Positions 1 to 11,169 of a stretch of DNA of 64,000 bases are shown in pieces. This DNA is from Isoetes taiwanensis (taxonomy: Eukaryota > Streptophyta > Lycopodiopsida > Isoetales > Isoetaceae), in assembly GCA_021234155.1 (NCBI GenBank), contig JAJEKV010000010.1, positions 16,252,275 to 16,316,274 of the forward strand. The letters run 5' to 3'. Under the pieces are notes generated by a model. It did not search any database. It was given only the letters and a program-made list of their open reading frames with translations, and was not told the DNA's origin. A program made the translations under genes and the position numbers. How positions within the stretch are numbered: the first letter of the stretch is position 1; each line of letters opens with the position of its first letter.

Positions 1-240
1 ATTTCGATGGTCCTTCCTTTATTTGATAGGACGCTGAAAGAGGGAACAAAACTAGACTTCTCCTATCCATCCACTTTCGAAAGCATGAGTAAAATTGATG
101 GCATAAAGCAGGGCCGAGGTTTTCATGATGCCACATTTTACTGGTATTTTGTCTGGGTTCAATTATGCGGGCCTTATAAATGAAGGACTTTAATATTTCA
201 GAGTAATGAATGGATGCTGTGGCATAAAGCCAAGCCAAGT

Positions 241-366
241 GCCTATCACATGAATTGCATGGTTGACTTTCTGGGCCATGGAGGTTGCTTCAATGAAGTA
301 AGAAATATGTTAAAAGATGATGTCCAGTCTGATGCATATGTGGAGGACTCTGCTGACTGCTTGTGA
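241..366 (+). pseudogene. PPR gene scrap (E-domain start)
   Basis: The frame starting at 241 reads through the pattern CMVDFLGHGGCFNE followed by NMLKDD before a stop at 364-366. This matches the stretch of plant PLS-class PPR proteins at the start of the E domain (family pattern C-M-V-D-L-L-G-R-A-G-x-L-x-E-A). Intact members are organelle RNA-binding proteins of several hundred residues; only about 40 residues remain here, with no start codon or flanking motifs. It is a relic, and one of several PPR relics in the window. Confidence 0.6.
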
Positions 367-822
367 ATTGCACTGAGATGTAGACTTAGGAAGAAAATGC
401 TTTAATGTAATTATTGAGTTAGATTCTTTCTATGATGCATGTGCTCCAGTGATGACTTTAAGGTGTGAAACTTCGTAAAGTTGCTATATTTTACCATTTT
501 TTCAAATTTGGATTCAATGGTTTACTAGGATGCATACACTAAAGAACTTCATAAAATCGCCAAATTTTGATAATATTACATCCCAACTATAGTAAATTCG
601 CCAACATTTTACAGTAAAAACCTCAATTTTGTGGTAAAACATCCAATTCTACTAAATTCGTTTCTATAAAAATGTTGGAAAAATAGGAAACAATCGCCAT
701 CATTTCTATAGTTTAGAAGTTGCTAGAGCATGATAAAGTCAATAAAGCATGTGCTCATGTAAAGCAATTGTTCAATCAATAAATTTTTTTGGTTGGATAC
801 AAGAGAGCTCATAAATGGCACG
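367..822. other. AT-rich stretch without recognisable gene
   Basis: AT-rich sequence between the PPR scrap and the 3' end of the kinase-like gene. It contains several runs related to AAATTCGCCAA and CAATTTT, but I can support no gene, terminal repeat or clear tandem array. The first 240 bases are similar. Confidence 0.4.
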
Positions 823-2610
823 CTAAGCGTGACTTGGTCCAGCTTGGTCAGCATCGTCTGCACCTAACCCAATTTGAGGAATCCAATCTGATTCCATTTG
901 GGGTCTTGTGCAATGTGTTGGAGAGCAATTCCAAGTGCTCCGCATGGTGTTCAGTAGCTGGTTCAGATCAAACTTGCGTGTCTTGTCTCGTATTGGGGAT
1001 TCGACACAGTGCTTCAAATAATCGCACATGTTTCGAAACCTCTGGCTTTGTTCAGTGGTACCCATAGCCTCCAAGAAAGAATGCTTGCGTGCAAAATCAG
1101 CAAGGTAATAGATAAAGTAGGCTGCCCCTAAGAGGTCGAAATCTACCCTTGCAGGCACCATCTTAGTTCCATCTCTTTCTGAACCCCAATACAAATCATC
1201 GTGCATGTATGGATAGGCAAGTCTTTCATTCTCAATCGCCTTTTTGGCAGCACCATCCATGCCTTTGTATGCCCACCGCTTCACTTCCACAAGCTCACCT
1301 ATTAGCCGTTCTTCTCCCCAATCACATATACCAATATAAATAGCCTGGGGGTCCGTGCATCCTCTCTCTTTCCCAAATTCAAAATGAAGCAAGACATTGC
1401 CCGGGTGCAAGTCCATGTGTAAATGGTGCTCTTTATGAAGCTTAAGCAAGCCACTTAAAAATGACATAGTTAGATCACCCACTCTTTGAGCAACATATAA
1501 CTCTTGCTTCCTTCGTTGCTCAAGCTTATGGACGTCGACCTCGACACTAGGCTTACACCCTAATCTTTTAAATGCATGCCTCGCAAACTCATTATCTCCA
1601 TGATGCACAAAAAGAGATGCACAAGAACCCCCATTCCAGTAAGGAAATATCAACCGTGTTCTTTCCAACCCAGTCGTACGACCAATGCAGCGTATGATAG
1701 AGCCATGTCTAACCTGCATTTGCGACTCCCTCATGTTTTTCATCATGGCCTTTACTATCACATCAGGCCTCGCCGTACCTAACCGCACATCATCATTCTG
1801 AAATTTAACACAATAGGGTTCGTCTTTAAGAAAACTAGAACCCAAGATATTGCATTTGTACACCGTTCCATATGTTCCTGAACCAATTCTGGTCCTGTTG
1901 ATTATCTGAGAGGAATCCACCATTGCAAACCATATAGTCTTGGCATCTGCCCTTTTTCTTTTTTCCCACTCTTTATCAGTCTCACCAGGACGCTTGGCTC
2001 TAATAGTCTGTGCCAACACTTTCTTAACTAGGTGGGGGGGTTGATGGGTTTCCTTTCTAAGCTTTCGATTCGTCCAAGCTGTATTCCATTCCACAGCCTT
2101 ATCTTTTAGAGACTCTCTCAAGCGCGGACTAGTTAAATTTGCCACCGCATGAATCATATTTCCAGTTGTACGAGATACGTTGCCATCAATCCAAGCATAC
2201 CTTTCAAAATCAATCTTTCCAGGTTCTAACTCTATCATTCGAGGCCCAAAAGCTCTCTCAGCATCTCTCATAAGAGTTGAGTGGAAATCTAGCCATCCTT
2301 CATCTGTTGTAGTAATCAACTCTAACTCAGATGGGGTGGCGACACATATTCGCTCACAGAGCCAATTCATTAAAGCGGATCTTAAAGAAGACCATGGCTG
2401 TTGGGGTCTTGATCTTTTCCTCTGCATCTGAGTAGAGGACTCGGCCTCTGGGTTCATGTGAGGCTCTGCTTCTAGCCTAGGTCCTTCTTTAGGGCTCATG
2501 TGAGGCTCTGCTGCTTCTAGTCTAAGTCCGTCTAACTCTTGTAGATTCATAGCAGCTTTAGAAGAAACTGTGTAGCTAGCGAAATGCCAATAGTAGCAAA
2601 GCAGCAACAA
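823..2610 (-). CDS. Protein-kinase-like protein carried on a repeated unit
   Basis: Intronless ORF of 595 residues. The C-terminal half is a protein-kinase-type fold: glycine loop GSGTYG (about 243-248), VKF lysine (about 269), catalytic loop HMDLHPGN (398-405) with Asp400 and Asn405, and a metal-binding loop DWG (430-432) in place of the usual DFG. The N-terminal 230 residues are not a domain I recognise; they include two near-repeats of EAEPHMSP/EAEPHMNP around 33-55. The core residues for phosphotransfer are present, so activity is possible, but DWG and the wide spacing between glycine loop and catalytic loop mark it as divergent. A later in-frame Met (residue 21) could be the true start. 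A decayed homologue with the same flanking leader lies at 50.9-53.6 kb, so this is one copy of a dispersed repeat, not an ordinary single host gene. Substrate and role are unknown. Confidence 0.8.
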   Translation of the reverse strand: MLLLCYYWHFASYTVSSKAAMNLQELDGLRLEAAEPHMSPKEGPRLEAEPHMNPEAESSTQMQRKRSRPQQPWSSLRSALMNWLCERICVATPSELELITTTDEGWLDFHSTLMRDAERAFGPRMIELEPGKIDFERYAWIDGNVSRTTGNMIHAVANLTSPRLRESLKDKAVEWNTAWTNRKLRKETHQPPHLVKKVLAQTIRAKRPGETDKEWEKRKRADAKTIWFAMVDSSQIINRTRIGSGTYGTVYKCNILGSSFLKDEPYCVKFQNDDVRLGTARPDVIVKAMMKNMRESQMQVRHGSIIRCIGRTTGLERTRLIFPYWNGGSCASLFVHHGDNEFARHAFKRLGCKPSVEVDVHKLEQRRKQELYVAQRVGDLTMSFLSGLLKLHKEHHLHMDLHPGNVLLHFEFGKERGCTDPQAIYIGICDWGEERLIGELVEVKRWAYKGMDGAAKKAIENERLAYPYMHDDLYWGSERDGTKMVPARVDFDLLGAAYFIYYLADFARKHSFLEAMGTTEQSQRFRNMCDYLKHCVESPIRDKTRKFDLNQLLNTMRSTWNCSPTHCTRPQMESDWIPQIGLGADDADQAGPSHA

Positions 2611-3535
2611 TACCTAAAAGTCTGGGAAAAAAAAACCCACTTTAGTGAGTGTCAATAAGCCGTGAAATAGTTCATTAAGATTCTAGTAAACTACTGACTT
2701 TCAAGTTTGACGATTATAGGCACCTTATGGTTAATCTACTGACTTTCAAGTTTGACGATTATAGGCATCTTATGGTTAATCTACTGAGTTTGACGGTTCA
2801 CGGTTATATAAAATGCATTTTTCTCATTCTCTTCAACAAGTTTGACTTATGATCTGACCCAGCTACTGACTCCATGAGTAAACTCCCTCATAGAGGTTGG
2901 CACTCAACTGAACATATTGCACTAGACCACCTGACAAAGTCACGAATATTTAATGAAATATACGCCAATCCCTATATTAGTGTTGGACTTTCGTCAACAA
3001 CGCCATCAGAAAATAGGGTATATCTCATTAAAATATCCTCCTGACCTTCCATAAGAGTACTGCACCCTCCTTTCGAAACCGCGTGACCGAAGCCAACAAG
3101 CGGCACCAGGAGAGGGCTATACACCTCAATGAAAGGTTGACCCTAGCAATCCTCGACATCAGCAATGACACCCACCCTCGGCATGGCACAATTCAATGTG
3201 GCACACCAGGCGAGGATCGCTGCCTCAGCCAAGGATCACTGCCGAAACTCTAAAACCTAGTCTCTCTTAATCGACTCCCTAACTGCTACTGTTGTCGGTA
3301 AAAAGGGTAGGCAACCAAATTTCTAATTCTTATTTTTTTCTTTTGTTTTTGTTTTATTATTTTTTTTTCTCATTATTTTATTATTTCTGTTTTATTGTTT
3401 TTTTGTTCTCTTTTTTTTTCTAATTATTTTCTCTACAAAAATCAGTCTGGATTCCTCCATAGAACAAGACACTCACCATCGTCACGTCCCTCGATGGAGG
3501 GGGGCAACAGGCGAGGGCCTCACTAAGGAGGAACC
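2611..3535 (-). repeat. Leader of kinase-bearing repeat unit, copy 1
   Basis: Read on the minus strand, 3000-3535 matches 50940-51450 on the plus strand over several blocks: a segment with ACGATGGTGAGTG (3484-3496), a segment with ATGCCGAGGGTGGGTG, and one with GGTCACGCGGT followed by CGAAAGG and later TTGACGAAAGTCC. Order and spacing are the same in both places, so leader and kinase ORF form one repeated unit. A 45-bp tandem duplication (2691-2735, 2736-2780, with a partial third unit) lies inside it. T/A-rich runs at 3330-3420 fill the rest. No separate ORF is supported. Confidence 0.65.
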
Positions 3536-4621
3536 CTAGACCTACAATAAAAGAAACAACAACAAAAAAAACTAACTAAGTTTGCCTAGAAACTAAGAAA
3601 AAAGTGAAAAAAAAGGCTAAGGGGCACAGGTTGTGGAGCAGGTTATTCACATGCTTGAACTCAAAACCTTCACAGAACAGAAAAGGTGAAGCGGAAGCTC
3701 ACCTTCGTGGAGCAATCTCTCAGATCTGTCTTGCTGTAAACAAATTGCACAGACCTGTGAATCAAAAGCACACATAAGCTTACCAATAGCCTGCCCTTCC
3801 AAAAAGATGATTTTATTGTTTGTATGTGTATTCAATGACTAAGATGTTCAAAGAGCCCAAATTTCTTGAATGACCTACGGACTCAAGTCTGTGAAAATAA
3901 GCCAACTATATCTATGAAGAAATCATAAAGCAAAGATACGTGGAAATAAAAATCACTCATAAAGCAAAAGACGACCTAGTCAATGCTCGAGCTTATGAAC
4001 CATATACTTGGAAATCCAATGTAGAAAGGACCAAAGTCTAAAACACGAACTGAGGTCCGTGAATATACGAAGCCAAGCCATGGTGAAGAAAGGAAAGGTA
4101 AATATGTTCAATGCTTAAATCAAGGTTACATTACGGACTCAAGTGCATGAAAAATATGAAGCTAAATAAGCTAAATATGAAAATATGGTGAAAAGCCATG
4201 GTGAAGAAAGGAAAGGTAAATATGATTATACGGACTCAAGTCCGTGAAAAATATGAAGCTAAATAAGCTAAATATGAAAATATGGTGAAGAAAGGAAAGG
4301 TAAATATGTTCAACGCTTAAATCAAGGTTACATTACGGACTAAGTCCGTGAAAAATATGAAGCTAAATAAGCTAAATATGAAAATCCGGGGAAAAATAAA
4401 GAGGGGCATCCATTCAGAAATGAGCAGAAGGAGCATCCAGCATTCAGAAATCCAGCATTCACAAATGAAAAAAGAAAGAAGGAGGATGTGCAGAATAGCA
4501 GGAAGGAATTTGAGCAAAGCGATTGGGCTGGCCTAGAATTGGTATTAGTGGGAGAGTCACAGGCTGTTGAAGCCGATTTACAGACCAGGAATAAGAGACG
4601 AGGCTGTGTAGTGGATTTGCT
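3536..4621. repeat. AT-rich DNA with a three-unit tandem repeat
   Basis: Units starting near 4074, 4194 and 4286 share GGTGAAGAAAGGAAAGGTAA, then a stretch with ACGGACTCAAGTCCGTG (a semi-palindrome), then GAAGCTAAATAAGCTAAATA. Unit length varies between about 92 and 120 bp through internal deletions; the array spans 4074-4388. The remainder has no supported gene; short ORFs on both strands are products of the repeat. Confidence 0.6.
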
Positions 4622-4797
4622 CTGGGTTCATATCCCAGGCACAAATACTAAGAATGCGCAGGAGCTTCCGGTTGTGTTCCGAACAGGCTGAATTGCAGAA
4701 ATCCGGCTGATAGCTTGGCACTGTAGCGCTGGAGAAATTCGACTTGGAAGTAGGTTGTGATTCGTTGCAGAGCGCTGTCTGGAGCAGAATCGGACTT
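4622..4797. repeat. Dispersed direct repeat, copy 1
   Basis: Starts with GGGTTCATATCCCAGGCAC and runs through CTTCCGGTTGTGTTCCG to GTCTGGAGCAGAATCGGAC. The same sequence occurs at 7788-8029. GGTTCATATCC resembles a degraded RNA polymerase III B box, so a SINE or a piece of an LTR is possible, but neither is shown. ORFs predicted on the minus strand across both copies are non-conserved translations of this repeat. Confidence 0.7.
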
Positions 4798-5430
4798 GCA
4801 TATCCACAAATAAATATGATACAAAGTACCTAAAAGCATATTTAAACAACTGATCATTTCTGATTGTTTCTTTTAACTCACTGGAAACCTTATAAATTGG
4901 CATAATTTTGCCTTGAACAATACAGCAGAATCTCTTGCACTTATACAAGTCCATGAAAATTGAATAATTCGTTGGCAAAATCTTAGATCTTTGCTCATTT
5001 GTCAATTTTAGACACTTAGAATGTCAAGAACGTTGGAGGGCATTCTGCCCATCTTGCTGTTGCATTTCTCCTGGAACTTATGTGTTAATACTTTAGTCTC
5101 ATACTCTTCCACTTCATGATAACCAAACAGGAAATCGATTGCAATTTTAAGTTATTACAGGCACATATCAAGAGTGTCATCCTGATAAAGAGCAAATCAA
5201 AATGTGGATAATTCAGCGCTTGGGAGGATTTCAAAAACCAAGTGTTTCAATAACAAATATATCTTTGATATTTTCCTTTTTAAGACCAGCTTAGCAACCT
5301 AGAATTACAAATGGGCTTGGGAGGATTTCAAGAACCAAGTGCTTCAAAAACAAGCATATCTTTGATATGTTTCCTTTTGAAGAACAGCTTCGCAACCTAA
5401 AATTACAAATGGGCTGACACGCTTGTTGTA
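4798..5430. repeat. Non-coding DNA with a 101-bp tandem duplication
   Basis: From 5219 to 5414 a unit beginning CTTGGGAGGATTTCAA and ending AATTACAAATGGGCT occurs twice with about 10 percent divergence. The rest (4798-5218) is AT-rich with no supported gene. Confidence 0.55.
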
Positions 5431-6480
5431 GTCCTCAAATGCATGCTCCATCTATGAAGTGATGATGCATGCAATACGCATCCTTGATTATAATCTCCCG
5501 TCTTTCAATTTTAGAGATGGCTTTGGATGCATGCAATCCATGCCTTTGCAGGTTTCTTCCAGGCGCATGCATGTTGCCTGAGCTCATCTATCTTTAAGGC
5601 CTCCTCCCATAATCCAGAATCAGAATAAATGTCTGACATAAGTACATATGCCCGTGCATGGTAGGGATCTAATGGGAAACCTGGTTAAAGCAGCGTCTGC
5701 CAAGCTCCACATGGTCATATGTTCTACATGCAGCCAACAATGTTCTCCAACCAATATCTGATTTAACAGTACGCAGTAAATTTTCAGCTTTCTCTAGGTG
5801 TCCTGCATGGTTAAGAAGATCCAGTATGCAAGATCTAGATGTTCATGAACTTGCCTTCCTTGCTCTATTGCACCTACGTTGCTGCAGGCTTTTAAAGTAC
5901 TTAGACATGTTACCTTGCAAGGCTCTCTGCCCTCATGCTGCATGTCCTCGAAGCATCTTAGAACAATGTCATGTTCAAATCCACAACAATGTCATGTTCA
6001 AATCCAAAATCAATTATTTATTTCTAAATGTACCATCCTTGCTCAATTATATCCAAGGTGCTGCATGCTTTTAGAATGGTAATAAAAGGCACTCTGCAAG
6101 GCTTTATCGCCTTCTGCTGCATATTTCCCAAGCATTTCAAAGCAGCAGTACCATCTCCACATTGCACATAACTTGCAATCATTGCATTCCATGCCACCAT
6201 ATCTGGAGAGGGCAATGTGTCAAAAAATCTATGTGCCTTGTCCACCTTCTCTTATTTTCCATACATATCAATCAGGGTAGTTCCCACAACGATGTCAGAT
6301 TGAAGGCCAGGCTGAATGACTTGTTCATGGATGCACCTGCCATGCTCTATTGCACAAATGCTACCACATTCCTTTAGAATGTTCAAAAGGTCACTTTGTC
6401 TGATTGCAAGCTATCACCTTGCATCTTTTCATGGCATTCCAAAGCTAGAAAGCCTTCATCAAGTTGTGCATATCCTCCTA
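5430..6480 (-). pseudogene. PLS-class PPR pseudogene with E/E+ tail
   Basis: Minus-strand translation in changing frames gives consecutive PPR signatures: WNAMIGGYAQ near 6450-6480, then IVVGTTLIDMYGK, then an open stretch 6245-6024 with MVAWNAMIASYVQCGDG and ITILKACST. Downstream (about 5840-5500) are the E-domain patterns LLNHAGHLEKAENLL, WRTLLAACRTYDHVELG, YVLMSDIYSDSGLWEEA and a KPAKAWI block. Such proteins bind and often edit organelle RNA. At least four stops or frameshifts separate the blocks, so this is a pseudogene. The order of motifs is that of a genuine gene, so it decayed in place or was copied as one piece. Confidence 0.7.
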
Positions 6481-6725
6481 TCATGGCATTCCATGTCATC
6501 AGGTTTTTGTTGCAGTTGTTTGGCAGCGGCAACTTGTCCTACTTCTAAAAGAGCTAAGACAGCTTGGTCGACCTCACCTTCACCTACTTTTTCATCCCAG
6601 CTGGTGATTGGTTCTTCCACATGTACTGCTTCCTTCATAATTTCCTTTTCAGGAACCTTAGGTAGTGCATCATCAATTTCTGATACTGCATTATCCATGT
6701 AAGCCCGCCTCAAATGGCCTTTCAC
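6459..6725 (-). pseudogene. Chimeric ORF: unrelated exon piece joined to PPR sequence
   Basis: An 88-codon open frame whose first part contains EVDQAVLALLEVGQVAAAKQ, a helical pattern unlike PPR, and whose last 15 codons are the PPR piece read in a wrong frame. The first part vaguely recalls a plant spatacsin-like exon, from memory only. The junction near 6500-6510 carries TTTTTGTTGCAG on the plus strand. I take this as a captured exon fused to PPR debris. Confidence 0.35.
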
Positions 6726-7787
6726 TCGCCTTCTTTGCTTCTGTAAGTGTTTATCATGCGAAAGTGTTACAAGGTAGATATTGACTGCTTATTTGGGCAA
6801 ATCCTATATAGGATGTACATATGCTTGATTATGATTTGTCTCCCATGATTAGGATGGCCATTTCATGGTGTGCTTCTGAAGCTTCTGAAGATCATTGTAT
6901 ACTAAAACCAGAGAGAACCCAGGGCTATGCAAACGAGTCAAATGAACCCAAGGTTATGCATAACCAAAGTAGTACAGATCATATTATTGACAAGTTTAGC
7001 AGACAAATCTAACCATTACAACTGACACTCACAGTCATACTGAAGGAGGCTTTGAGAATAACGATCTGAATAGCATAGAGGCAGGATGGCAGGATGGTTA
7101 GTTTCATTCATCTCAGAATTGTTCCATTCTTGCAGAGAGACGCATACAGATAAACTGGCTGTTACAATCTGCTCTGTGAAGGCTTTGTGCAAACCAACAA
7201 TAACATTGCTTTGGGTGGATCTCTCACGTCCTCTACTGCAGTCACTCGGTATGAACTGCAGGAAAAGGCAAGGACAGATCTGCCAATGGAGATCTGTTCT
7301 ACCCTATCCCCTGTTGAACTGCCCCACTCAGTATGAACTGCCAAGGAACTCAGTAAGAACTGCCAAATGAAAATACTCATATTTCAAAAATATGAGTATC
7401 AGAATATCAGAATATTGACTGCCGATATCAGTCAATATCAGAATTGAACTTATCTTGTGTTTTATAGAGCAGGGTTAAAGTTAGAAAGGCTTAAAATAGT
7501 GAGTGTAATCTGGGCAAATGACTTAAAGTGCACTGAGAGAAGCAAACTAACCTGCGAAAATGCAAGAAAATGCAAGAAAACTAACCTGCGAGCTCTGAGA
7601 TGCTGGCTCCGACTGCGACCCCTGTGCTGGCGACCTCTGAGCTGCTGGCAACCTCTGAGATGCTGGCGAACTCCGACGTACTCCAAGAACTCCGACGAGC
7701 TGCTGCTCCAAGAAATTTAACAGCCCTAACCGTGCTTCGACGGTAGGGCTAAATTATGGACACGATTCGTTAAAGTTTTAACAGGTT
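6726..7787. other. No supported gene; short CTG/CGA-rich repeats
   Basis: Predicted ORFs on both strands overlap each other and show no family pattern. At 7395-7440 AATATCAG-type words recur; at 7600-7705 a degenerate GATGCTGGC / CCTCTGAG / CTCCGACG word repeats about every 20-30 bases. ATGCAAGAAA occurs twice in tandem at 7560-7580. Confidence 0.4.
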
Positions 7788-8029
7788 TAGGGTTCATATC
7801 CCAGGCACAAATACTAAGAAGGCGCAGGAGCTTCCGGTTGTGTTCCGAACAGGCTGAATTGCAGAAATCCGGCTGATAGCTTGGCACTGTAGCGCTGGAG
7901 AAATTCGACTTGGAAGTAAGTTGTGAGCACTGTAACGCTGGAGAAATTCGACTTGGAAGTAGGTTGTGATTCGTTGCAGAGCGCTTGTATTGCTGGAGAT
8001 TGCTGGAGATGTCTGGAGCAGAATCGGAC
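7788..8029. repeat. Dispersed direct repeat, copy 2
   Basis: Matches 4622-4797. It differs by an internal tandem duplication of a segment containing GGAGAAATTCGACTTGGAAG (about 7896-7920 and 7938-7963) and by a triplicated GCTGGAGAT word at 7991-8010. Confidence 0.7.
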
Positions 8030-8147
8030 AAGTTGGTTTTGCTGTTACATACGAATCTGACAAACCGTACTTAAAAAAGACATCACAGGAGAATTGCCAT
8101 TCCCCATCTCTGCAGCATTCACGCAGCATTCATTCCCATTCCCATAC

Positions 8148-8193
8148 AGAAATTAGTCATATAACAATTTAGAAATTAGTCATATAACAATTT
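8148..8193. repeat. 23-bp tandem duplication across the copia junction
   Basis: AGAAATTAGTCATATAACAA plus TTT occurs twice head to tail (8148-8170, 8171-8193). The second copy contains the target-site duplication AGTCA (8178-8182) and the first 11 bases of the LTR edge, so the duplication spans the retrotransposon boundary. Confidence 0.75.
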
Positions 8194-8419
8194 AATACAG
8201 ATTATAGAAAACACTTGTAACAACAAATGAGAAAGCACTTGATCTTACGAGGAAATGACTCAAGAACTTGGTGATATTTCATTAAATCAGATTTTCTTTA
8301 AGTACACAATGCTTCATAATTCAAGGCTGAACTCAAGGAGTAATTTAGGCAACTGCTACAATTTAGGAACCGAGAACTTCTACTTGGCATAACTTAAGGA
8401 ATCATTTAATATTCTAACA
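8183..8419 (-). repeat. 3' LTR of copia element
   Basis: 237 bp, identical to 12619-12855. On the element strand it begins TGTTAGAATATT and ends TTGTTATA. Adjacent on the internal side is the polypurine tract. Confidence 0.92.
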
Positions 8420-8469
8420 CCCCTACTTAAATGATACTTCTTCAACACCCCTACTTAAAGGATGCTTCT

Positions 8470-9020
8470 TCAGGTACTGTGATTCTTCATGCCGAGATGT
8501 TTGAGAAACCCAGTAAACTTAGGCTTTCCCAAGGCCTTGGTCATGATATCTGCTGTCATCTCATCAGTTTTGCAATATTTCAGCTTCACAATTCCTTTCG
8601 ATAAAATATCTCTAATGAAATGATATTTTATCTCAACATGTTTCATACTCCTATGCTTGACTGGATCATGAGCAACTTGTATTGCTCCAACATTATCTGC
8701 CATAATGATTAAACTGTCATTCCTGTGTATCTGTAACTCAAAAGCTAACCTTTGCGGACCCGGATAGCTTCATTGAAGGTGTGTGCCAAAGAATAGTATT
8801 CGGCTTAGGTTGATGATTGAGCAATGCACCTTTGTTTCTTCTTTGCTCCAACTTATCTGCACCACCTGCAAGAGTGAAGACAAAACCAGAAGTTGATCTT
8901 CTATCTTCATCACCGCCCCAATCTGAATCTGAGAATCCAAGAATTTCCTTGTTTTCGCTTGCCTCCATAACTTAGTGTCCCTGCAATGTACTTCAGGCAC
9001 CTTTTCAAAGCAACACAATG
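8470..9020 (-). pseudogene. copia RNase H domain
   Basis: Two frames carry the copia RNase H: GFSDSDWGGDEDRRSTSGF (8880-8935, with the first catalytic Asp), then after a frame break near 8735 the C-terminal part with ADNVGAIQVAHDP, KHVEIKYHFIRD and EMTADIMTKALGK, ending at 8470. It would degrade the RNA strand of the RNA-DNA hybrid during reverse transcription. The break makes it non-functional. Confidence 0.85.
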
Positions 9021-9044
9021 AGTCTGTCTAGGGTCATTTAGAAA

Positions 9045-9656
9045 CTAACTAAGCTTAGATAATGACAATGCCAAATCTGGCCTAGTTGCCACTGCAGCAA
9101 AGTTCATTGATCCAATGATGTTCCTGTACTGCTCCAAAATATAATGTTGGTCGGATGAGCATATTGGATCATCGATCGAACGAAATCCCAAACTCCATAG
9201 GTGTGGCCCTTTGTTTTGCAAACCATGAAACCAAGACGAAGTTAACATCTTACTGAGATATCGTTCTTGATGAATATGCAGTGACCCTTCCTTTTGATCA
9301 TAAGCAATCTGGATCCCTAGAAAGTGATGGATTTCTCCAAGATCCTTCATTTTGAAATGACTTGACAAATTCAGTTTCATGTCTGTCAGATCTTTTTCCT
9401 GTGCTGCAACTATCACAAGATCATCAACATAACAGATAACAATCATTTGATTACCATTATTGTATTTAAAATACACACTGGGATCCGCTGTACTTATCTG
9501 AAAACCCGGATGTGTAAGTACACGATTTAGCTTTGAATGCCGACACGGGTGCACTGTTTTAACCCAGATAGTGCCTTCCTTAATCGCACACTTGATTTGT
9601 TCCTTGCTCAAAACCACGTGGTTGGTTAATATACACTTCTTCTTGCAGCTCACCAT
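9045..9656 (-). pseudogene. copia reverse transcriptase, palm region
   Basis: An open stretch of 203 codons holding the catalytic YVDD box (in VICYVDDLVIV), then KDLGEIHHFLGIQI and RPDLALSLSKLS, in the order usual for the copia RVT_2 domain. The N-terminal fingers are in other frames upstream (see 9650-10480). RT copies element RNA into DNA in virus-like particles. The frame is closed on both sides. Confidence 0.88.
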
Positions 9657-10480
9657 GCAAAAAAGGCATTACATACATCCATTTGATGAATAAAAACTTG
9701 TTTCGACATGCATATGCTAAGATGGTTCGTATAGAAGTCATCGGCCCTTTGGTGCAAAGGTTTTCTCATAGTCCACCCACGAATTTGAGAAAAACCTCTT
9801 GCTACAAGTCGAAGCTTTAAACTTCTCAACATTTCCATCACACTTGTTCCGGTTTAAAAACCCACTTTGAACTGATTCATTGACTGTCCGGATGGTGGTG
9901 CATCTACCAAGATCCAAGTTCCTGCTTGTTGAATAGATTCTAGTTCACTCTCCATAGCCTTGATCCATTGCTCCTTCTCTGTACTGTTTATAGCTTCAAA
10001 ATAGGTTAGAGGTTCCAATATTTCATCACTTCCATACATGACATAATCATTCAACCATTTAGGAGGTCTTCTCACTCGTGAAGGACGTGAAGATCCTTCA
10101 CATGCAGCAGGTTCACTGAGACTATCATTCATGTACTCATGTTGCACCATTTCTTCATAAGGGAAGGGATCTTCCTCAATAGTTTCTGCAGGCTGTAAAT
10201 CTGTGACAACATCAGTTAGAACATGTACAGGCTTGGGAGCAGAGAACTCTTCATCTCGAAGTAAAACAAAGGTTGATGCTGAGTCTTTTCCCATGGGAAA
10301 ACAGACTTCATACTCATTAAAGCGAGCATGACAACTTACTATGAGCTTATGAGTGTCAAGGTCATAAAAGCGAAATGCCTTTTCTGTTGGAACAATATCC
10401 AATAAACATGCATGTTCTAGTCGAGGCTCCATCTTTGGATTTGAGTGAGGTAACTTAACAAAGGCTTTACATTCAAACAC
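9650..10480 (-). pseudogene. copia integrase C-terminal region and RT N-terminal region
   Basis: The 9854-10480 frame holds the end of the integrase region (YDLDTHKLIVSCHARFNE), an acidic linker, and the RT start (YFEAINSTEKEQWIKAMESE). The 9650-9841 frame adds KLRLVARGFSQ and IHQMDVCNAFF, the first RT motifs with a catalytic Asp. Frames are broken near 9845 and 9650. Confidence 0.82.
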
Positions 10481-10670
10481 CTTTAAATTTGCAAGTGAAA
10501 TACTTTTTACCGCTCCAAATTACCTCGGGGAATCGAAGTCGATGCTTGCATGAGGAAGTCTATTTATCAAATATGATGCGGTCGAGGCGCTTCACCCTTT
10601 AACTTAGAGGAACATTCATGGATGACAACAAAAGGTTCTTGCCATTTCTATCACATTTACGTTTCACTCT

Positions 10671-11118
10671 TTACGCTCTTCCATTTTGTTCAGGAGCATA
10701 TGGTGAGGTAAGTTGATGCTCAATCCCTTCTTGTGCACAGAAATTTTGAAAAGCATTTGAGCAGAACTCTCCTCCATTATCTGATCTCAAAGATATCATG
10801 TATTCTCCACGCATTCTTCTCAACAAATTTCTTGAACAGACAAAAGAATTCATAGCACTGTCCCTTATTTTTGAGCAAGAACACAAACAGTTTCCTTGTA
10901 AAATCATCTAAGAAAACCAGAAAATACCTCGATCCCATTGGTGTAGGTGGATCAATTGGGCCACAAAGATCAGTGTGAACTAGGGCCAATTTCTTTGAAG
11001 CATGAGATTCAGATTTCGGAAAGCAAGCTCTGGTAACCTTGGTCTGCAAATAGACGTTGCAAGGTTTGGAAGGTACCTTGTTTGACTTCATAAACCCTTG
11101 TCTTGCCAAACTTAGCAT
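10671..11118 (-). pseudogene. copia integrase catalytic core
   Basis: Frame 11118-10777 carries the pre-integrase Cys region and the core with LVHTDLCGPI and FLDDFTRK. After a frameshift near 10800, frame 10907-10671 carries RSDNGGEF and HQLTSPYAPEQNGRA. The D-D-E order of the rve domain is recognisable. Integrase inserts the cDNA into chromosomal DNA. Confidence 0.85.
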
Positions 11119-11169
11119 TTTCCCAACTCCAGAGTGACCAAGCCTATAGTGCCATAAGGATGCATCACT

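Noticed and set aside
4628-5005. 125-codon minus-strand ORF, with a similar one at 7794-8129
   Set aside because: The two are alike only because of the dispersed direct repeat; reading frames and ends differ between copies.
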